In this document: in pieces, positions 1-8,681 of the stretch
How positions within the stretch are numbered: the first letter of the stretch is position 1
Layout of the letters: every line of letters begins with the position of its first letter
From: CADEDH01 sp963732695
GTDB lineage: Bacteria; Actinomycetota; Acidimicrobiia; Acidimicrobiales; SZUA-35
Assembly: GCA_963732695.1 (NCBI GenBank)
Contig: CAVTAP010000017.1
Coordinates: 372,001 to 436,000, forward strand
DNA: 64,000 nt
Reading direction: 5' to 3'
Program-made: the position numbers and the translations under genes
The notes under the pieces: model-generated
The model's input: only the letters and a program-made list of their open reading frames with translations
Told to the model about the DNA's origin: nothing
Database searches by the model: none

Positions 1-1047
1 GGCCTCGGGCGGGGCGGCGGCCCCGTCGGGCCGGCACCGCACCAGGATCCGGGCGGCCAGGGCGGCGACGTCGGGGACGGTGCGGGCCGCCACCCCCAGC
101 ACCTGCCAGCCGGCGGCCCACCGTTCGGCCGTGGCCCGGGCGGCCACGGCGGCGGCCACCGCGGTGAGGGCGGCGTACACCTGGTCGCCCCGTTCGGGCA
201 GCACGAACGAGGCCGGGTCGGCCAGGAGGGCCTCGGGGTCGGGTAGGTCGAGATCGCTCAGCCACGTCACCAGCTCCAACCCGGCGCCCGGGCCCACGCA
301 GCCGATCACCAGGGCGGCCAGCACCTCGGGGTCGGCCCCGGCCCCCCGGGCGGCGGCCAGCAGGGTGGCGGCCATCTCCCAGGTGCGGGGGCTGGGCCAG
401 GCCCGGCCGGCCAGCGAGCGCTCGATGGGCGGGGCCGACACCAGGCTGGGCCGCAGGAGCAGGAAGGCGGCCACATCGGCCCGGGCCCGGGTCCGGGCCG
501 CCGCCCAGGCCGGACCGGGTCGGGGAGCGTCGGGGCGGGGAAAGCCGGCGGCGAGCCCGGTGGCGATGTCGGTGGCGTCGACCGACCAGTCGAGGTGGCA
601 GAACCGGTTGGCCAGCGGGGCCGACAGGTCCCAGCCGTCGGCCGCCAGCTCGGGCGGGTTGGCGGCGGCCACCACCACCACGTCGGCCGGGAGCACGAGG
701 TCGCCCACCGTCCGCTCCAGCACCACCCGCAACAGGGCCGCCTGCACGGCCGGGGGCGCGGTGGAGATCTCGTCGAGGAACAGCACGCCCCGCCCGGCCT
801 CGGCCAGCTCCCGGGCCCACGACGGCGGGGCGAAGCGGACCCCGTCGCCCGCCACCACCGGCAGGCCGGCGAAGTCCGACGGTTCGCGGATGGACGCGAT
901 CACCACCTGGCAGGGCCAGCCCAGAGCGTCGGCCAGGGCCCGGACCACCGAGCTCTTGCCGGTGCCCGGCGCGCCCCACAGCAGGGCCGGCACCCGGGCC
1001 CCCAGGGCCACGCCCAGCGCCGCCGTCGCGGTCCGTGAGGTGCTCAC
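1..1047 (-). CDS. MoxR-type AAA+ ATPase, C-terminus beyond the window
   Basis: This is an AAA+ ATPase of the MoxR/AAA_5 type, a group that usually works with von Willebrand factor A proteins in maturing or activating target proteins. Reading the minus strand from a GTG at 1047 gives 349 open codons to the window edge. A Walker A GAPGTGKS lies near residues 25-32, a Walker B VLFLDEIS near 88-95 and a sensor-1 segment VVVVAAANPPE follows. The distal part (about 170-349) is Ala/Leu-rich and helical. The start is not certain because the frame stays open a little upstream and no clear ribosome site is seen. It lies 25 bases downstream of the small gene ending at 1073, probably in one operon. The partner gene, if any, would be outside the window. 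Confidence 0.85.
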   Translation of the reverse strand, partial: MSTSRTATAALGVALGARVPALLWGAPGTGKSSVVRALADALGWPCQVVIASIREPSDFAGLPVVAGDGVRFAPPSWARELAEAGRGVLFLDEISTAPPAVQAALLRVVLERTVGDLVLPADVVVVAAANPPELAADGWDLSAPLANRFCHLDWSVDATDIATGLAAGFPRPDAPRPGPAWAAARTRARADVAAFLLLRPSLVSAPPIERSLAGRAWPSPRTWEMAATLLAAARGAGADPEVLAALVIGCVGPGAGLELVTWLSDLDLPDPEALLADPASFVLPERGDQVYAALTAVAAAVAARATAERWAAGWQVLGVAARTVPDVAALAARILVRCRPDGAAAPPEA

Positions 1048-1072
1048 CGACCGGACCGGGTCGCCCGATGAT

Positions 1073-1471
1073 TCAGCGTCGTTGCTCGCGCCACCACGCC
1101 ACGGTACGCCCCAGCGTGGCCAGGCGCTCGACCGCCCACCGGGGCGGGTCGGGCTCGTCGCCGTCCTGCACCCGCCGGGCCAGATCGCCCTCGGCGTCCC
1201 ACACGTGGCACGTGTTGACGTTGAACGTCATGGCCTCCAGCCGTTGCTCGGTGACCGTCTTGCCCATCTCCACCGGCACCCCTTCCAGAGCCCGCATCGA
1301 CCAGCGGGACTGGATGGCAACCGGGGCCATGGCCACCAGCAGGTCCACCACCATCCGGTGGACCGACAGGGGATCGGGGTCGCCGTCGATGATCATGCCG
1401 GCCGGCTTCTGGTCGTGCACCATGCCCCGGATCCGCATCCGGCCCGGGCCGGCCCGGTACGACCGCACCAC
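1073..1471 (-). CDS. Hypothetical protein upstream of the MoxR ATPase
   Basis: I do not recognise this protein. It is at least 132 residues, soluble, mixed alpha/beta in character, with a WDAEGDL segment and a basic tail ending WWREQRR. The GTG at 1471 is the first ordinary start codon, but the reading frame upstream to the stop at 1544-1546 still looks like protein (HLLPEPDGEEPLLHQRDYVV). If one C is skipped near 1523 the frame continues up to an ATG at 1613, which would give a longer product (LVRHLLPEPDG across the join). The true N-terminus is therefore unresolved. The stop is 25 bases before the MoxR start, which suggests co-transcription. Confidence 0.6.
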   Translation of the reverse strand: MVRSYRAGPGRMRIRGMVHDQKPAGMIIDGDPDPLSVHRMVVDLLVAMAPVAIQSRWSMRALEGVPVEMGKTVTEQRLEAMTFNVNTCHVWDAEGDLARRVQDGDEPDPPRWAVERLATLGRTVAWWREQRR

Positions 1472-1611
1472 GTAGTCCCGCTGGTGGAGCAGGGGCTCCT
1501 CGCCGTCGGGCTCGGGGAGCAGGTGGGCGGACGAGGTCGGGCTCTACGTCGTGCTGTGTCGGGTGACCCGACACCGACGAACTACCGGCAGTGCCCACTA
1601 GCTTCGGGTCC

Positions 1612-2970
1612 ATGAAGACGCTGAGGGAACTGGCCGTCGACCTGGCCAACGGGGCCGTGACCGCCAGCCAGCTGGTGGGGGAGTGCCTGGAGGCCATCAC
1701 CGACCCCACCGGTGAGGGCGGCCGGGCCTTCGTGCTGGTGGCGGCCGACCGGGCCCGGGCCGCCGCAGCCGCCGTCGACGCCGCCCGCCGGGCCGGTGTC
1801 CTGCTCCCGCCGTGGGCCGGGATCCCGGTGGCGGTCAAGGACCTGTGTGACATCGAGGGCGAGGTGACCACCGCCGGGTCGGTGGTGCTGGCCGACCGGC
1901 CCCCGGCCGCCGTGAGCGCCCCGGCCGTGGCCCGCCTGGTGGCGGCCGGGTTCGTGGTGATCGGGCGCACCAACATGACCGAGTTCGCCTACTCCGGGCT
2001 GGGTCTCAATCCCCACCACGACACCCCCCGCAGCCCGTGGGACCGGGCCACCGGGCGGATTCCGGGCGGTTCGTCGTCGGGGACGGCGGTGGCGGTGGCC
2101 GACGGTATGGCCGCCGTGGGCCTGGGCACCGATACCGGCGGCTCGTGCCGTATACCGGCCGCCTTCTGCCACATCGTGGGCTGGAAGCCCACCGCCCGCC
2201 GGGTCCCACTCGACGGGATCGTGCCGCTGGCCCCGTCGCTCGACTCGGTGGGCCCGCTGGGCCGCTCGACCGACTGCTGCGCCATCGTCGACGACGTGTT
2301 CGCCGGCGGCGACGGGCGGGTGGCCACCGATACGAGACCGGCCACCGGCATCCGGCTGGCCGCCATCACCGACTTCGTGCTCGACGGGCTCGACCCCGAG
2401 GTGGCGGCGGCCCACGAGGCGGCGCTGGCCACCCTGCGGGCGGCGGGGGTGACGGTGGAGGAGATCCCGTTCCCCGAGCTCACCGAGTTGCCGACGATCA
2501 ACTCGGGCGGCGGTCTGGCCACGGCCGAGGCCTACCACTGGCACCGGGAGCTGCTGGCCTCCGCCGGTGACCGCTACGACCAGCGGGTGCGGGTGCGTAT
2601 CGAGCCGGGCGCCCTCCAGACGGCGGCCGACTACCTCGACCTCCTTGCCGCCCGGGGTCGCCTCATCGGGGCGGCGGCGGCCCGGCTGGCCGGCTTCGAC
2701 GCCTTCGTGCTGCCCACCGTGGCCCGGATCCCACCTCCGGTGGCGTCGTTCGACTCGGGCGACCCCGCCTACTACTCGACAACCAACCTGGCGTGCCTGC
2801 GCAACACGGCGGTGGGGAACTTCCTCGACGCCTGCGCCCTCAGCGTGCCGGCGTCCGCCCCCGGCGAGGCGCCGGTGGGGCTCATGATCATGGGGCCGCC
2901 CATGGGCGACGCCGCCCTGTTCGGTGTGGGGCGCACCGTGGAGCGGGTACTGGCCGACACCTGGCGCTGA
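1612..2970 (+). CDS. Amidase signature family enzyme
   Basis: This enzyme hydrolyses an amide bond using the Ser-cisSer-Lys triad of the amidase signature family (relatives include mandelamide hydrolase, allophanate hydrolase and GatA). The catalytic Lys is in PVAVKDL (K76), the cis-Ser in GGSSSG (about S155), and the nucleophile in DTGGSCRIPA (S178). The product is 452 residues, normal for the family. I chose the ATG at 1612; a GTG at 1591 would add seven residues. No signal peptide is seen, so it should be cytoplasmic. The substrate cannot be read from sequence. It sits divergently from the MoxR-associated gene and converges on the small gene ending at 2973. Confidence 0.9.
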   Translation: MKTLRELAVDLANGAVTASQLVGECLEAITDPTGEGGRAFVLVAADRARAAAAAVDAARRAGVLLPPWAGIPVAVKDLCDIEGEVTTAGSVVLADRPPAAVSAPAVARLVAAGFVVIGRTNMTEFAYSGLGLNPHHDTPRSPWDRATGRIPGGSSSGTAVAVADGMAAVGLGTDTGGSCRIPAAFCHIVGWKPTARRVPLDGIVPLAPSLDSVGPLGRSTDCCAIVDDVFAGGDGRVATDTRPATGIRLAAITDFVLDGLDPEVAAAHEAALATLRAAGVTVEEIPFPELTELPTINSGGGLATAEAYHWHRELLASAGDRYDQRVRVRIEPGALQTAADYLDLLAARGRLIGAAAARLAGFDAFVLPTVARIPPPVASFDSGDPAYYSTTNLACLRNTAVGNFLDACALSVPASAPGEAPVGLMIMGPPMGDAALFGVGRTVERVLADTWR

Positions 2971-2972
2971 GA

Positions 2973-3269
2973 TCAGGCGGCGGCCAGCTCGAAGGCCACC
3001 TCCACCGAGGCCAGGGCGCCCAGGACCGCATCCTCCATGTCCCGGCCGAAGCGGCCGAGGCGGGCCAGGTCTTCCAGGGTGTCGTCGACCAGGGCGATCA
3101 GCTGGGGGTCGACGGTGGTGCGCTGCAGGGAGCGCAGCCACTGCACGCAGCGCCCGAGCGAGATCGAGGCCGGCTCGTCGCACAGATCGTCGTCGGTGGC
3201 CACGGCCCAGAAGGCGTCGGCGACGCTCAGGGGAGCGAAGGTGTCGTCGAGGGAGTAGGTCAGGGACAT
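2973..3269 (-). CDS. Small hypothetical protein
   Basis: A 98-residue acidic protein that I do not recognise. It is predicted to be mostly helical (for example ALVDDTLEDLARLGRF) and has no signal peptide or membrane segment. I chose the ATG at 3269 because a strong GGAGGAA ribosome site lies 6 bases before it; an upstream ATG at 3293 lacks one. It is convergent with the amidase, whose stop is only two bases away, and divergent from the dienelactone hydrolase at 3403. Confidence 0.65.
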   Translation of the reverse strand: MSLTYSLDDTFAPLSVADAFWAVATDDDLCDEPASISLGRCVQWLRSLQRTTVDPQLIALVDDTLEDLARLGRFGRDMEDAVLGALASVEVAFELAAA

Positions 3270-3402
3270 CGGGGGTTCCTCCAGCGGGGTCATCGTGTTG
3301 TCGTCGGTTGCTGTCCCTGAACCTAAAGCGGCGTTAGGGCCGGCGAATCGGGGACATCCCCCACCTCGGGATGGGGCGCTGGGGGAGCGTTACCATGCGG
3401 CC

Positions 3403-4092
3403 ATGTCTGAAAATGTCTCCTTCCCCAGCAACGGGCATTCCGCCTCGGGCCACCTGGCCGTCCCCGCCTCGGGCCAGGGCCCGGGGGTGATCGTGATCCA
3501 GGAGTGGTGGGGCCTGAACCCCCAGATCAAGCGGACCACCGACATGCTGGCCACCCACGGCCTGGTGGCCCTGGCCCCCGACCTTTACCACGGCGAGCTG
3601 GCCGAGCACGACGAGATGGACAAGGCCGGCCACCTGATGTCGAGCCTCCCGGCCGACCGGGCGGCCCGGGACATGTCGGGGGCGGTGGACTTCCTGGCCT
3701 CCCATCCCGCCGTCACCGGCAGCGGGATCGGCGTCATCGGCTTCTGCATGGGCGGCATGCTCACCTTCCTCCTGGCCGCCAACCGGGGCGACAGGATCAA
3801 GGCCGCCGTACCCTTCTACGGCTTCCCCCAGGGCGACGGCTCTCCCGATTACTCGGGGCTCACGGCCGTCGTCCGGGGCCACATGTCGGCCCACGACGAC
3901 TTCTTCCCGGCCGAGACGGCCAAGGCGCTGGAGGCCCAGCTCACGGGGATGGGGAAGGACGTGTCGATCGAGCTCCACGAGGCCGGCCACGGCTTCATGA
4001 ACGAGGAGAACCCGATGGGGGCCTACGACGAGGCGCTGACCCAGCGCCTGTGGCCCGAGATCATCGAGTTTTTCAAGACCACCCTGGTCTGA
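3403..4092 (+). CDS. Dienelactone hydrolase family protein
   Basis: An alpha/beta hydrolase of the dienelactone hydrolase family, which opens lactones such as those formed after intradiol cleavage of catechols. The catalytic triad is visible: Cys115 in GFCMGG, Asp165 or 166 in SAHDDFF, and His196 in EAGHGF. The family's Glu is in QEWWGL (E34). Length is 229 residues, typical, and the protein looks cytoplasmic. The substrate is not certain, since many family members are general esterases, although an intradiol dioxygenase gene lies 5.5 kb away. It converges with the gene ending at 4178, and a strong palindrome lies in the gap. Confidence 0.9.
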   Translation: MSENVSFPSNGHSASGHLAVPASGQGPGVIVIQEWWGLNPQIKRTTDMLATHGLVALAPDLYHGELAEHDEMDKAGHLMSSLPADRAARDMSGAVDFLASHPAVTGSGIGVIGFCMGGMLTFLLAANRGDRIKAAVPFYGFPQGDGSPDYSGLTAVVRGHMSAHDDFFPAETAKALEAQLTGMGKDVSIELHEAGHGFMNEENPMGAYDEALTQRLWPEIIEFFKTTLV

Positions 4093-4112
4093 CGGCGGTG
4101 CCCCCCCGATTC

Positions 4113-4153
4113 TTGCGCGTCCAACTCGCGCTCAGCGCGAGTTGGACGCGCAA
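4113..4153. terminator. Perfect palindrome between convergent genes, copy 1
   Basis: Two 20-base arms (4113-4132 and 4134-4153) are perfectly complementary around one central base. The inner part ACTCGCGCTCAGCGCGAGT is identical to a second copy at 8203-8239. It lies just after the stop of the dienelactone hydrolase and just after the likely stop of the facing gene, as expected for a bidirectional terminator. There is no clear T run. Confidence 0.65.
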
Positions 4154-4177
4154 TTTGGGCCGGCGGGCGGGTCGCCG

Positions 4178-4700
4178 TCACATGTAGGCGGTGTCGCGCT
4201 CGGCGTAGGGCCATGGGCAGCAGGAGGCCCACCATCACGGCGTCGGGGATCCTGTCGATCGAGCCCATGATCTCGGAGTAGAACGACTGGTACACCACGT
4301 GGATGCCCAGGTCGCGCCCGAAAGTGGAGCACCCACCTCCCACGTCGACCCGGTACTTCAGCTTCTCCTGGCCGGCCGTGCCCTCGAAATCGATCGCCCC
4401 GCCGGCCACCGTGGCCTGCCCCGATACCGGCTGGCCCATCACGTGGCCCGACACCGGGAGCGCCCGTACGCGGCGGAGCCCGAAGCTGAGCTTGCACGAC
4501 TCACCGCCCACCGAGGCCGACACGGTCATCTGGCGGAAGTTCTTCTTGCTCTCGCCCACCATCGTCTCCTCGCCGATCCACCCGTTCAGCTCCACCTCCT
4601 CGCTGAACGAGAGGCGGACGTAGGCGGCGATGTAGACCGGGAAGCGGCGCCCCGACGACGGGCCGGCGGGGGAGGGGTAGACGAACTCACTGGTGGGCAT
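4178..4700 (-). CDS. Hypothetical protein with an apparent one-base frameshift near its end
   Basis: I do not recognise the family. From the ATG at 4700 the protein is clearly coding through VGLLLPMA. After that the frame turns into Arg-rich sequence that would run through the palindrome at 4113-4153 and into the opposite-strand hydrolase gene, stopping at 4023. Leaving out one C of the GGCCC run (4208-4212 on the plus strand) gives instead the natural-looking ending YAERDTAYM and a stop at 4178. I therefore annotate the corrected end. The body is a soluble beta-rich sequence with two cysteines (GESCKL, GGGCSTF) and no signal peptide. Confidence 0.55.
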
Positions 4701-4843
4701 GGCTGATCACCCCGGCGGTAGGTGGTTGACGGCTGCAGGGCACGATGGTGTCATACTGCCCCCGGAGTGGGCGCGCGACAAACGTTGCCGGCGCGTCCGT
4801 ACCGATCCCTGGCCCTCGATTCGACCCTCGGAGCACCGACCGG

Positions 4844-7147
4844 ATGTCCCCCACCGACTCGGACGACCTGATTCACCCCTTCGACGTCCCGCCGGCGGTC
4901 GAGCGCGCCGACCTGGCCCTGGTGCTGGGGGGCAAGGGGGCCGGCCTCAGCCGGATGCGGGCCATCGGCCTGCCCGTTCCCCCCGGGTTCACCATCCCCA
5001 CCACGGTCTGTCGCCGGGTGCTGGCGTCGGGTTGGTTTCCCGGGCTCGACACCGCCATCGCCGACGGCCTGGCCGCGCTGGAGGCCGAGTTGGGCCGCCG
5101 GCTCGGCGACCCGGAGAACCCCCTGCTGGTGAGCGTCCGCTCGGGGGCGCCGGTGTCGATGCCGGGGATGATGGACACCGTGCTCAACGTGGGCATGTCG
5201 GCCGCCGCCGCCGAAGGGCTGGGCCGCCGCACGGGCGACGAGCGCTTCGGTTGGGACACCTACCGCCGTTTCGTGGAGGGGTACGCCTCGATCGTGGCCG
5301 GGGCTCCGGCCCCCGCCCTGCAGGAGTTGGCCCGGGTGGCCACCGGCGGGCGGGCGTGGGCCGATCTCGGCCCGGCCGAGCTGGCCGCCGCCGTGCCGGC
5401 CTGGCGCCAGGCCCTGGCCTCTGCCGGCCATCCCATCCCCGACGAGCCGCAGGACCAGGTGGCGGCGGCCGTCCGCGCCGTGTTCGCCTCGTGGCACTCG
5501 GACCGGGCCGAGGTGTACCGCCGGCGCGAGGGCATCAGCGCCGAGCTGAACACGGCGGCCACGGTGCAGGCGATGGTGTTCGGCAACCTGGGCGACGAGT
5601 CGGGCACCGGCGTGGTGTTCACCCGCGATCCGTCCACCGGCCAGGCCGGCCTCGTGGGCGACTTCCTGGCCCGGGCCCAGGGTGAGGACGTGGTGGCCGG
5701 CACCCACCAGACCACCCCCATCGCCGCGATGGAGCGGTTGTGGCCCGATGTGGCGGCCGAACTGGAGCGGGTGGCCGGCGTGCTCGAGCACGAGCTGGCC
5801 GACATGGTCGACATCGAGTTCACGGTGGAGAACCGGCGCCTGTGGCTGCTCCAGAGCCGGGTGGGCAAGCGCTCGCCCCGGGCCGCCCTCCGGGTGGCGG
5901 TGGCCATGGCCGAGGATCCGTCGTTCCCGGTCGAGCGGGCCGAGGCCGTGCGCCGGGTGGCCGATCTGCTCGACGCACCGCCCACCGAGGCCGGCGACGG
6001 CCCGGAGCCCGACGCCCTGGTGCTGGCCCGGGGGCTCGGTGCCTCGCCCGGCCGGGCCGTGGGGGTGGTCAGCCTCGATGCCGACGACGCCGTCACCCGG
6101 GCCGCCGCCGGCCAGGACGTGATCCTGGTCCGCCCCGAGACCTCCCCGGCCGACGTCCACGGCATGGCCGAGGCCCGGGGCCTGGTGACCCGCTACGGCG
6201 GCCTCATGTCGCACGCCGCCGTGGTGGCCCGCTCGTGGGGCCTGCCGGCGGTGGTGGGTGTGGCCGATTTGGAGATCGGGCCCGACGCAGTGGTGGCCGG
6301 TGGGCAGCGGGTGGCCGCCGGCGAGGCGATCACGGTCGACGGCGACCGGGGGTTGGTGCTGCTGGGCTCCCACCCCGGCGTGGGAGCCGAGATGCCCGAG
6401 GTCCGGCTGCTCCGCCGGTGGCAGGCCGAGCTGGCCGGCGACGGCCCGGCCGACGACGACCAGCCGGCCCCGGCGGGCGCCGGCCCGGAGCCGGCCGACG
6501 GGCCCGACGGTGACCCGGGCGAGGAGCTGACGGCCGACCTGTGCCGGCGGCTGCTCGTGCTCAAGGGCATGGCCACGGCCGAAGCCCTGGCCGCTTTGGC
6601 CCGGGTGGAGGCGGAGGCCATGGCCGCCGTGGTGGACGCCCTGGTGGCCGAGGGCCACGCCATGCCCGGCCCCGGTGGCCGGGTGCTGCTCACTCCCGAC
6701 GGCACGGCGGCGGCCGAGGCCGCCTACGCCGCCGAGGCGGCGGTGGCCGGCCCGTACATCGAGCCCCACCTCGACCGGTTCCACCACCTCAACCACCGGT
6801 TCAAGCAGGTGGTGACGGACTGGCAGATGCGCACGGTCGACGGGCAGCCGGTGCTCAACGACCACACCGACGCCAACTACGACGCCGGGGTGCTGGCCGC
6901 CCTGTCCACCGAGGTGCACAGCGGGATCTGCGAGGTGATCGACGGCGTGGCCCAGGGCCTGGCCCGGATCGGGCGCTACCGCCACCGGTTGGGCGAGGCG
7001 GTGGCCGCCATCGCCGCCGGCAACCTGGAGATGGTGGCCCACCCCCTCAAGGAGAGCTACCACACGGTGTGGTTCGAGCTCCACGAGGAGCTGATCCGCC
7101 TCAGTGGCCGCAACCGGGCCGACGAGACCGCCGCCGGCCGGGCATAG
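4844..7147 (+). CDS. Pyruvate-phosphate-dikinase-like protein lacking the C-terminal barrel
   Basis: The first part (about 1-380) is the ATP-grasp nucleotide-binding domain of PEP synthase/pyruvate phosphate dikinase, with GGKGAGL at 29-35, VSVRSGAPVSMPGMMDT and GTGVVFTRDP. It is followed by the swivelling phosphohistidine domain with GGLMSHAAVVAR, where His457 is the expected phosphate carrier. The usual PEP/pyruvate-binding TIM barrel is missing. In its place are a linker and an unrecognised helical region (about 560-767) starting with a winged-helix-like stretch. Length is 767 residues, against roughly 880 for full dikinases. The ATG at 4844 begins the conserved sequence. Whether it makes PEP, or transfers phosphate to another acceptor, cannot be told. 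Confidence 0.85.
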   Translation: MSPTDSDDLIHPFDVPPAVERADLALVLGGKGAGLSRMRAIGLPVPPGFTIPTTVCRRVLASGWFPGLDTAIADGLAALEAELGRRLGDPENPLLVSVRSGAPVSMPGMMDTVLNVGMSAAAAEGLGRRTGDERFGWDTYRRFVEGYASIVAGAPAPALQELARVATGGRAWADLGPAELAAAVPAWRQALASAGHPIPDEPQDQVAAAVRAVFASWHSDRAEVYRRREGISAELNTAATVQAMVFGNLGDESGTGVVFTRDPSTGQAGLVGDFLARAQGEDVVAGTHQTTPIAAMERLWPDVAAELERVAGVLEHELADMVDIEFTVENRRLWLLQSRVGKRSPRAALRVAVAMAEDPSFPVERAEAVRRVADLLDAPPTEAGDGPEPDALVLARGLGASPGRAVGVVSLDADDAVTRAAAGQDVILVRPETSPADVHGMAEARGLVTRYGGLMSHAAVVARSWGLPAVVGVADLEIGPDAVVAGGQRVAAGEAITVDGDRGLVLLGSHPGVGAEMPEVRLLRRWQAELAGDGPADDDQPAPAGAGPEPADGPDGDPGEELTADLCRRLLVLKGMATAEALAALARVEAEAMAAVVDALVAEGHAMPGPGGRVLLTPDGTAAAEAAYAAEAAVAGPYIEPHLDRFHHLNHRFKQVVTDWQMRTVDGQPVLNDHTDANYDAGVLAALSTEVHSGICEVIDGVAQGLARIGRYRHRLGEAVAAIAAGNLEMVAHPLKESYHTVWFELHEELIRLSGRNRADETAAGRA

Positions 7148-7165
7148 GTGTCCCTTCGGGACCTG

Positions 7166-7188
7166 GAGTTTCGCCTGCGGCGAAACTC
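7166..7188 (+). terminator. Hairpin after the dikinase-like gene
   Basis: GAGTTTCGCC and GGCGAAACTC form a perfect 10-base stem with a three-base loop, 18 bases after the stop at 7147. No T tract follows. It probably ends the transcript before the quinone oxidoreductase gene. Confidence 0.5.
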
Positions 7189-7222
7189 TAGATTGTCAGC
7201 CGGTCTGAGCAGGAGGTAGAGC

Positions 7223-8191
7223 ATGCACGCGATTCAGGTGGGGGAGCACGGAGGCCCGGAGGTGCTCCGGTGGGTGGAGCTGCCCGACCCCGAGCCCGGC
7301 CCCGGCCAGCTCCTGGTCGACCTGGCCGCCGCCGGCCTCAACTTCATCGACACCTACATGCGCAGCGGCCTCTACCCCCGGCCCCTGCCCTTCGTGCTGG
7401 GCAACGAGGGGGCGGGCACGGTGACCGCCGTCGGCCCCGACGTCACCGGCTTCGCCCCCGGTGACCGGGTGGCCTGGACCGGCGTGATCGGCTCCTATGC
7501 CACCAAGGTGCTGGTGCCGGCGGCCCAGGCCCTGCCGGTGCCCGACGGTGTCGAGCTCGACCTGGCCTGCGCCGCCACCCTCCAGGGCATGACGGCGCAC
7601 TTCCTGGTGACCGACTGCTTCCCCCTCCAGCCCGGCCACAAGTGCCTGATCCAGGCCGGTGCCGGTGGGGTGGGCCTACTGGCCATCCAGATGGCCAAGA
7701 TGCGCGGCGCCGAGGTGTTCACCACCGTCGGCTCGGCCGACAAGGTCGACCTGGCCAAGGGGGCCGGCGCCGACCACGTGATCCTGTACCGGGACGAGGA
7801 CTTCGGCGCCGCCGTCGAGCAGATCGCCGGCCCCCGCCCCCTCCACGTGATCTACGACGGGGTGGGCCAGCAGACCTTCGAGCGGGGCCTCCAGGTGCTG
7901 CGGCCACGGGGCACGATGGTGACCTTCGGCAACGCCTCGGGCCCGGTGGAGCCGATGGCCCCGCTGCGCCTCATGCAGGGTGGATCGCTGTTCCTGACCC
8001 GCCCCACCCTGGGCGACTACACGCTCACCCGCCCCGAGCTGGAGGCCCGGGCCAACGACGTGTTCGGGTGGATCGCCGAAGGCCAGCTCGACGTCCGCGT
8101 CGGCGCCCGTATCCCCTTGGCCGAGGCGGCCGACGCCCACCGCCTGCTCGAAGGCCGCGGCACCACCGGCAAGGTCCTCCTCATCCCCTGA
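7223..8191 (+). CDS. NAD(P)H:quinone oxidoreductase (zeta-crystallin type)
   Basis: A medium-chain dehydrogenase/reductase of the quinone oxidoreductase group, which moves electrons from NAD(P)H to quinones or enones in the cytoplasm. The GroES-like half is at residues 1-125 (NFIDTYMRSGLYP is typical) and the Rossmann half carries AGAGGVG near 146-152. The zinc-binding cysteines of alcohol dehydrogenases are absent, as expected for this branch. Length is 322 residues. A strong AGGAGG ribosome site precedes the ATG. It is separated from the dikinase-like gene by a hairpin and converges with RidA, with a palindrome in the gap. Confidence 0.92.
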   Translation: MHAIQVGEHGGPEVLRWVELPDPEPGPGQLLVDLAAAGLNFIDTYMRSGLYPRPLPFVLGNEGAGTVTAVGPDVTGFAPGDRVAWTGVIGSYATKVLVPAAQALPVPDGVELDLACAATLQGMTAHFLVTDCFPLQPGHKCLIQAGAGGVGLLAIQMAKMRGAEVFTTVGSADKVDLAKGAGADHVILYRDEDFGAAVEQIAGPRPLHVIYDGVGQQTFERGLQVLRPRGTMVTFGNASGPVEPMAPLRLMQGGSLFLTRPTLGDYTLTRPELEARANDVFGWIAEGQLDVRVGARIPLAEAADAHRLLEGRGTTGKVLLIP

Positions 8192-8202
8192 CGGCCGAAA
8201 TT

Positions 8203-8239
8203 GCACGCCTAACTCGCGCTCAGCGCGAGTTAGGCGTGC
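8203..8239. terminator. Palindrome between convergent genes, copy 2
   Basis: Arms 8203-8220 and 8222-8239 are perfectly complementary around one base. The core is the same as at 4113-4153. In the outer stem three positions differ from copy 1, and each change is matched by the complementary change in the other arm. It separates the stops of the quinone oxidoreductase and the RidA gene. Confidence 0.65.
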
Positions 8240-8253
8240 CAGAAGCAGGTGCC

Positions 8254-8640
8254 TTAGTCCTCGATCCAGGCGGTGAAGTCGCAGGTGATCATGGGACGGC
8301 CGCCGTCTTTGGTGATCTGGGTGTGGCGGGCCGGCCGGGAGTCGGCGTCGGGGAACTTCTCCACCCAGGACGGGTTGATCTTGCCCCGGGCCTCGGGATC
8401 GTTGGCGAAGAACGTGATCTTCACCACGTGCTCCCAGCCCCCACCGGCCGCCTCCAGGGCGTTGCCGATGTGGACGAACAGGTTCGCCACCTGATCCTCG
8501 AGCTTCTCGGGCAGGTTCCGGGTGCCGGCGTCGAAGGCGGGGATCACACCCGACATCAGCAGCGGCCCCATCCGGCTGGCCACCGGGATCGGGTTCTCGT
8601 GGGCGAACGAGCTGGTCTCGATCGACTTGCGCTGGGCCAT
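8254..8640 (-). CDS. RidA/YjgF/YER057c family protein
   Basis: A 128-residue member of the RidA family. Canonical members hydrolyse reactive enamines and imines released by PLP enzymes; diverged members act in aromatic degradation clusters. The conserved Arg of the active site is likely in SRPARHTQ near residues 107-114. The ATG at 8640 is preceded by AGAAGGAG. It follows the RraA-like gene by 41 bases on the same strand, so the two are probably one operon, and its substrate may be linked to the ring-cleavage genes transcribed the other way. Confidence 0.88.
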   Translation of the reverse strand: MAQRKSIETSSFAHENPIPVASRMGPLLMSGVIPAFDAGTRNLPEKLEDQVANLFVHIGNALEAAGGGWEHVVKITFFANDPEARGKINPSWVEKFPDADSRPARHTQITKDGGRPMITCDFTAWIED

Positions 8641-8681
8641 GGAATGCTCCTTCTCTACGGTCTCTGGTCGAACTGGGTGGG

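Noticed and set aside
4023..4177. In-frame C-terminal extension of the hypothetical gene starting at 4700
   Set aside because: It is Arg-rich, runs through the palindrome at 4113-4153 and overlaps the 3' end of the dienelactone hydrolase; a one-base shift gives a natural end at 4178.
4751..7084. A 777-residue minus-strand open frame opposite the dikinase-like gene
   Set aside because: Composition is typical of antisense frames in GC-rich DNA, and the plus strand holds clear catalytic motifs.
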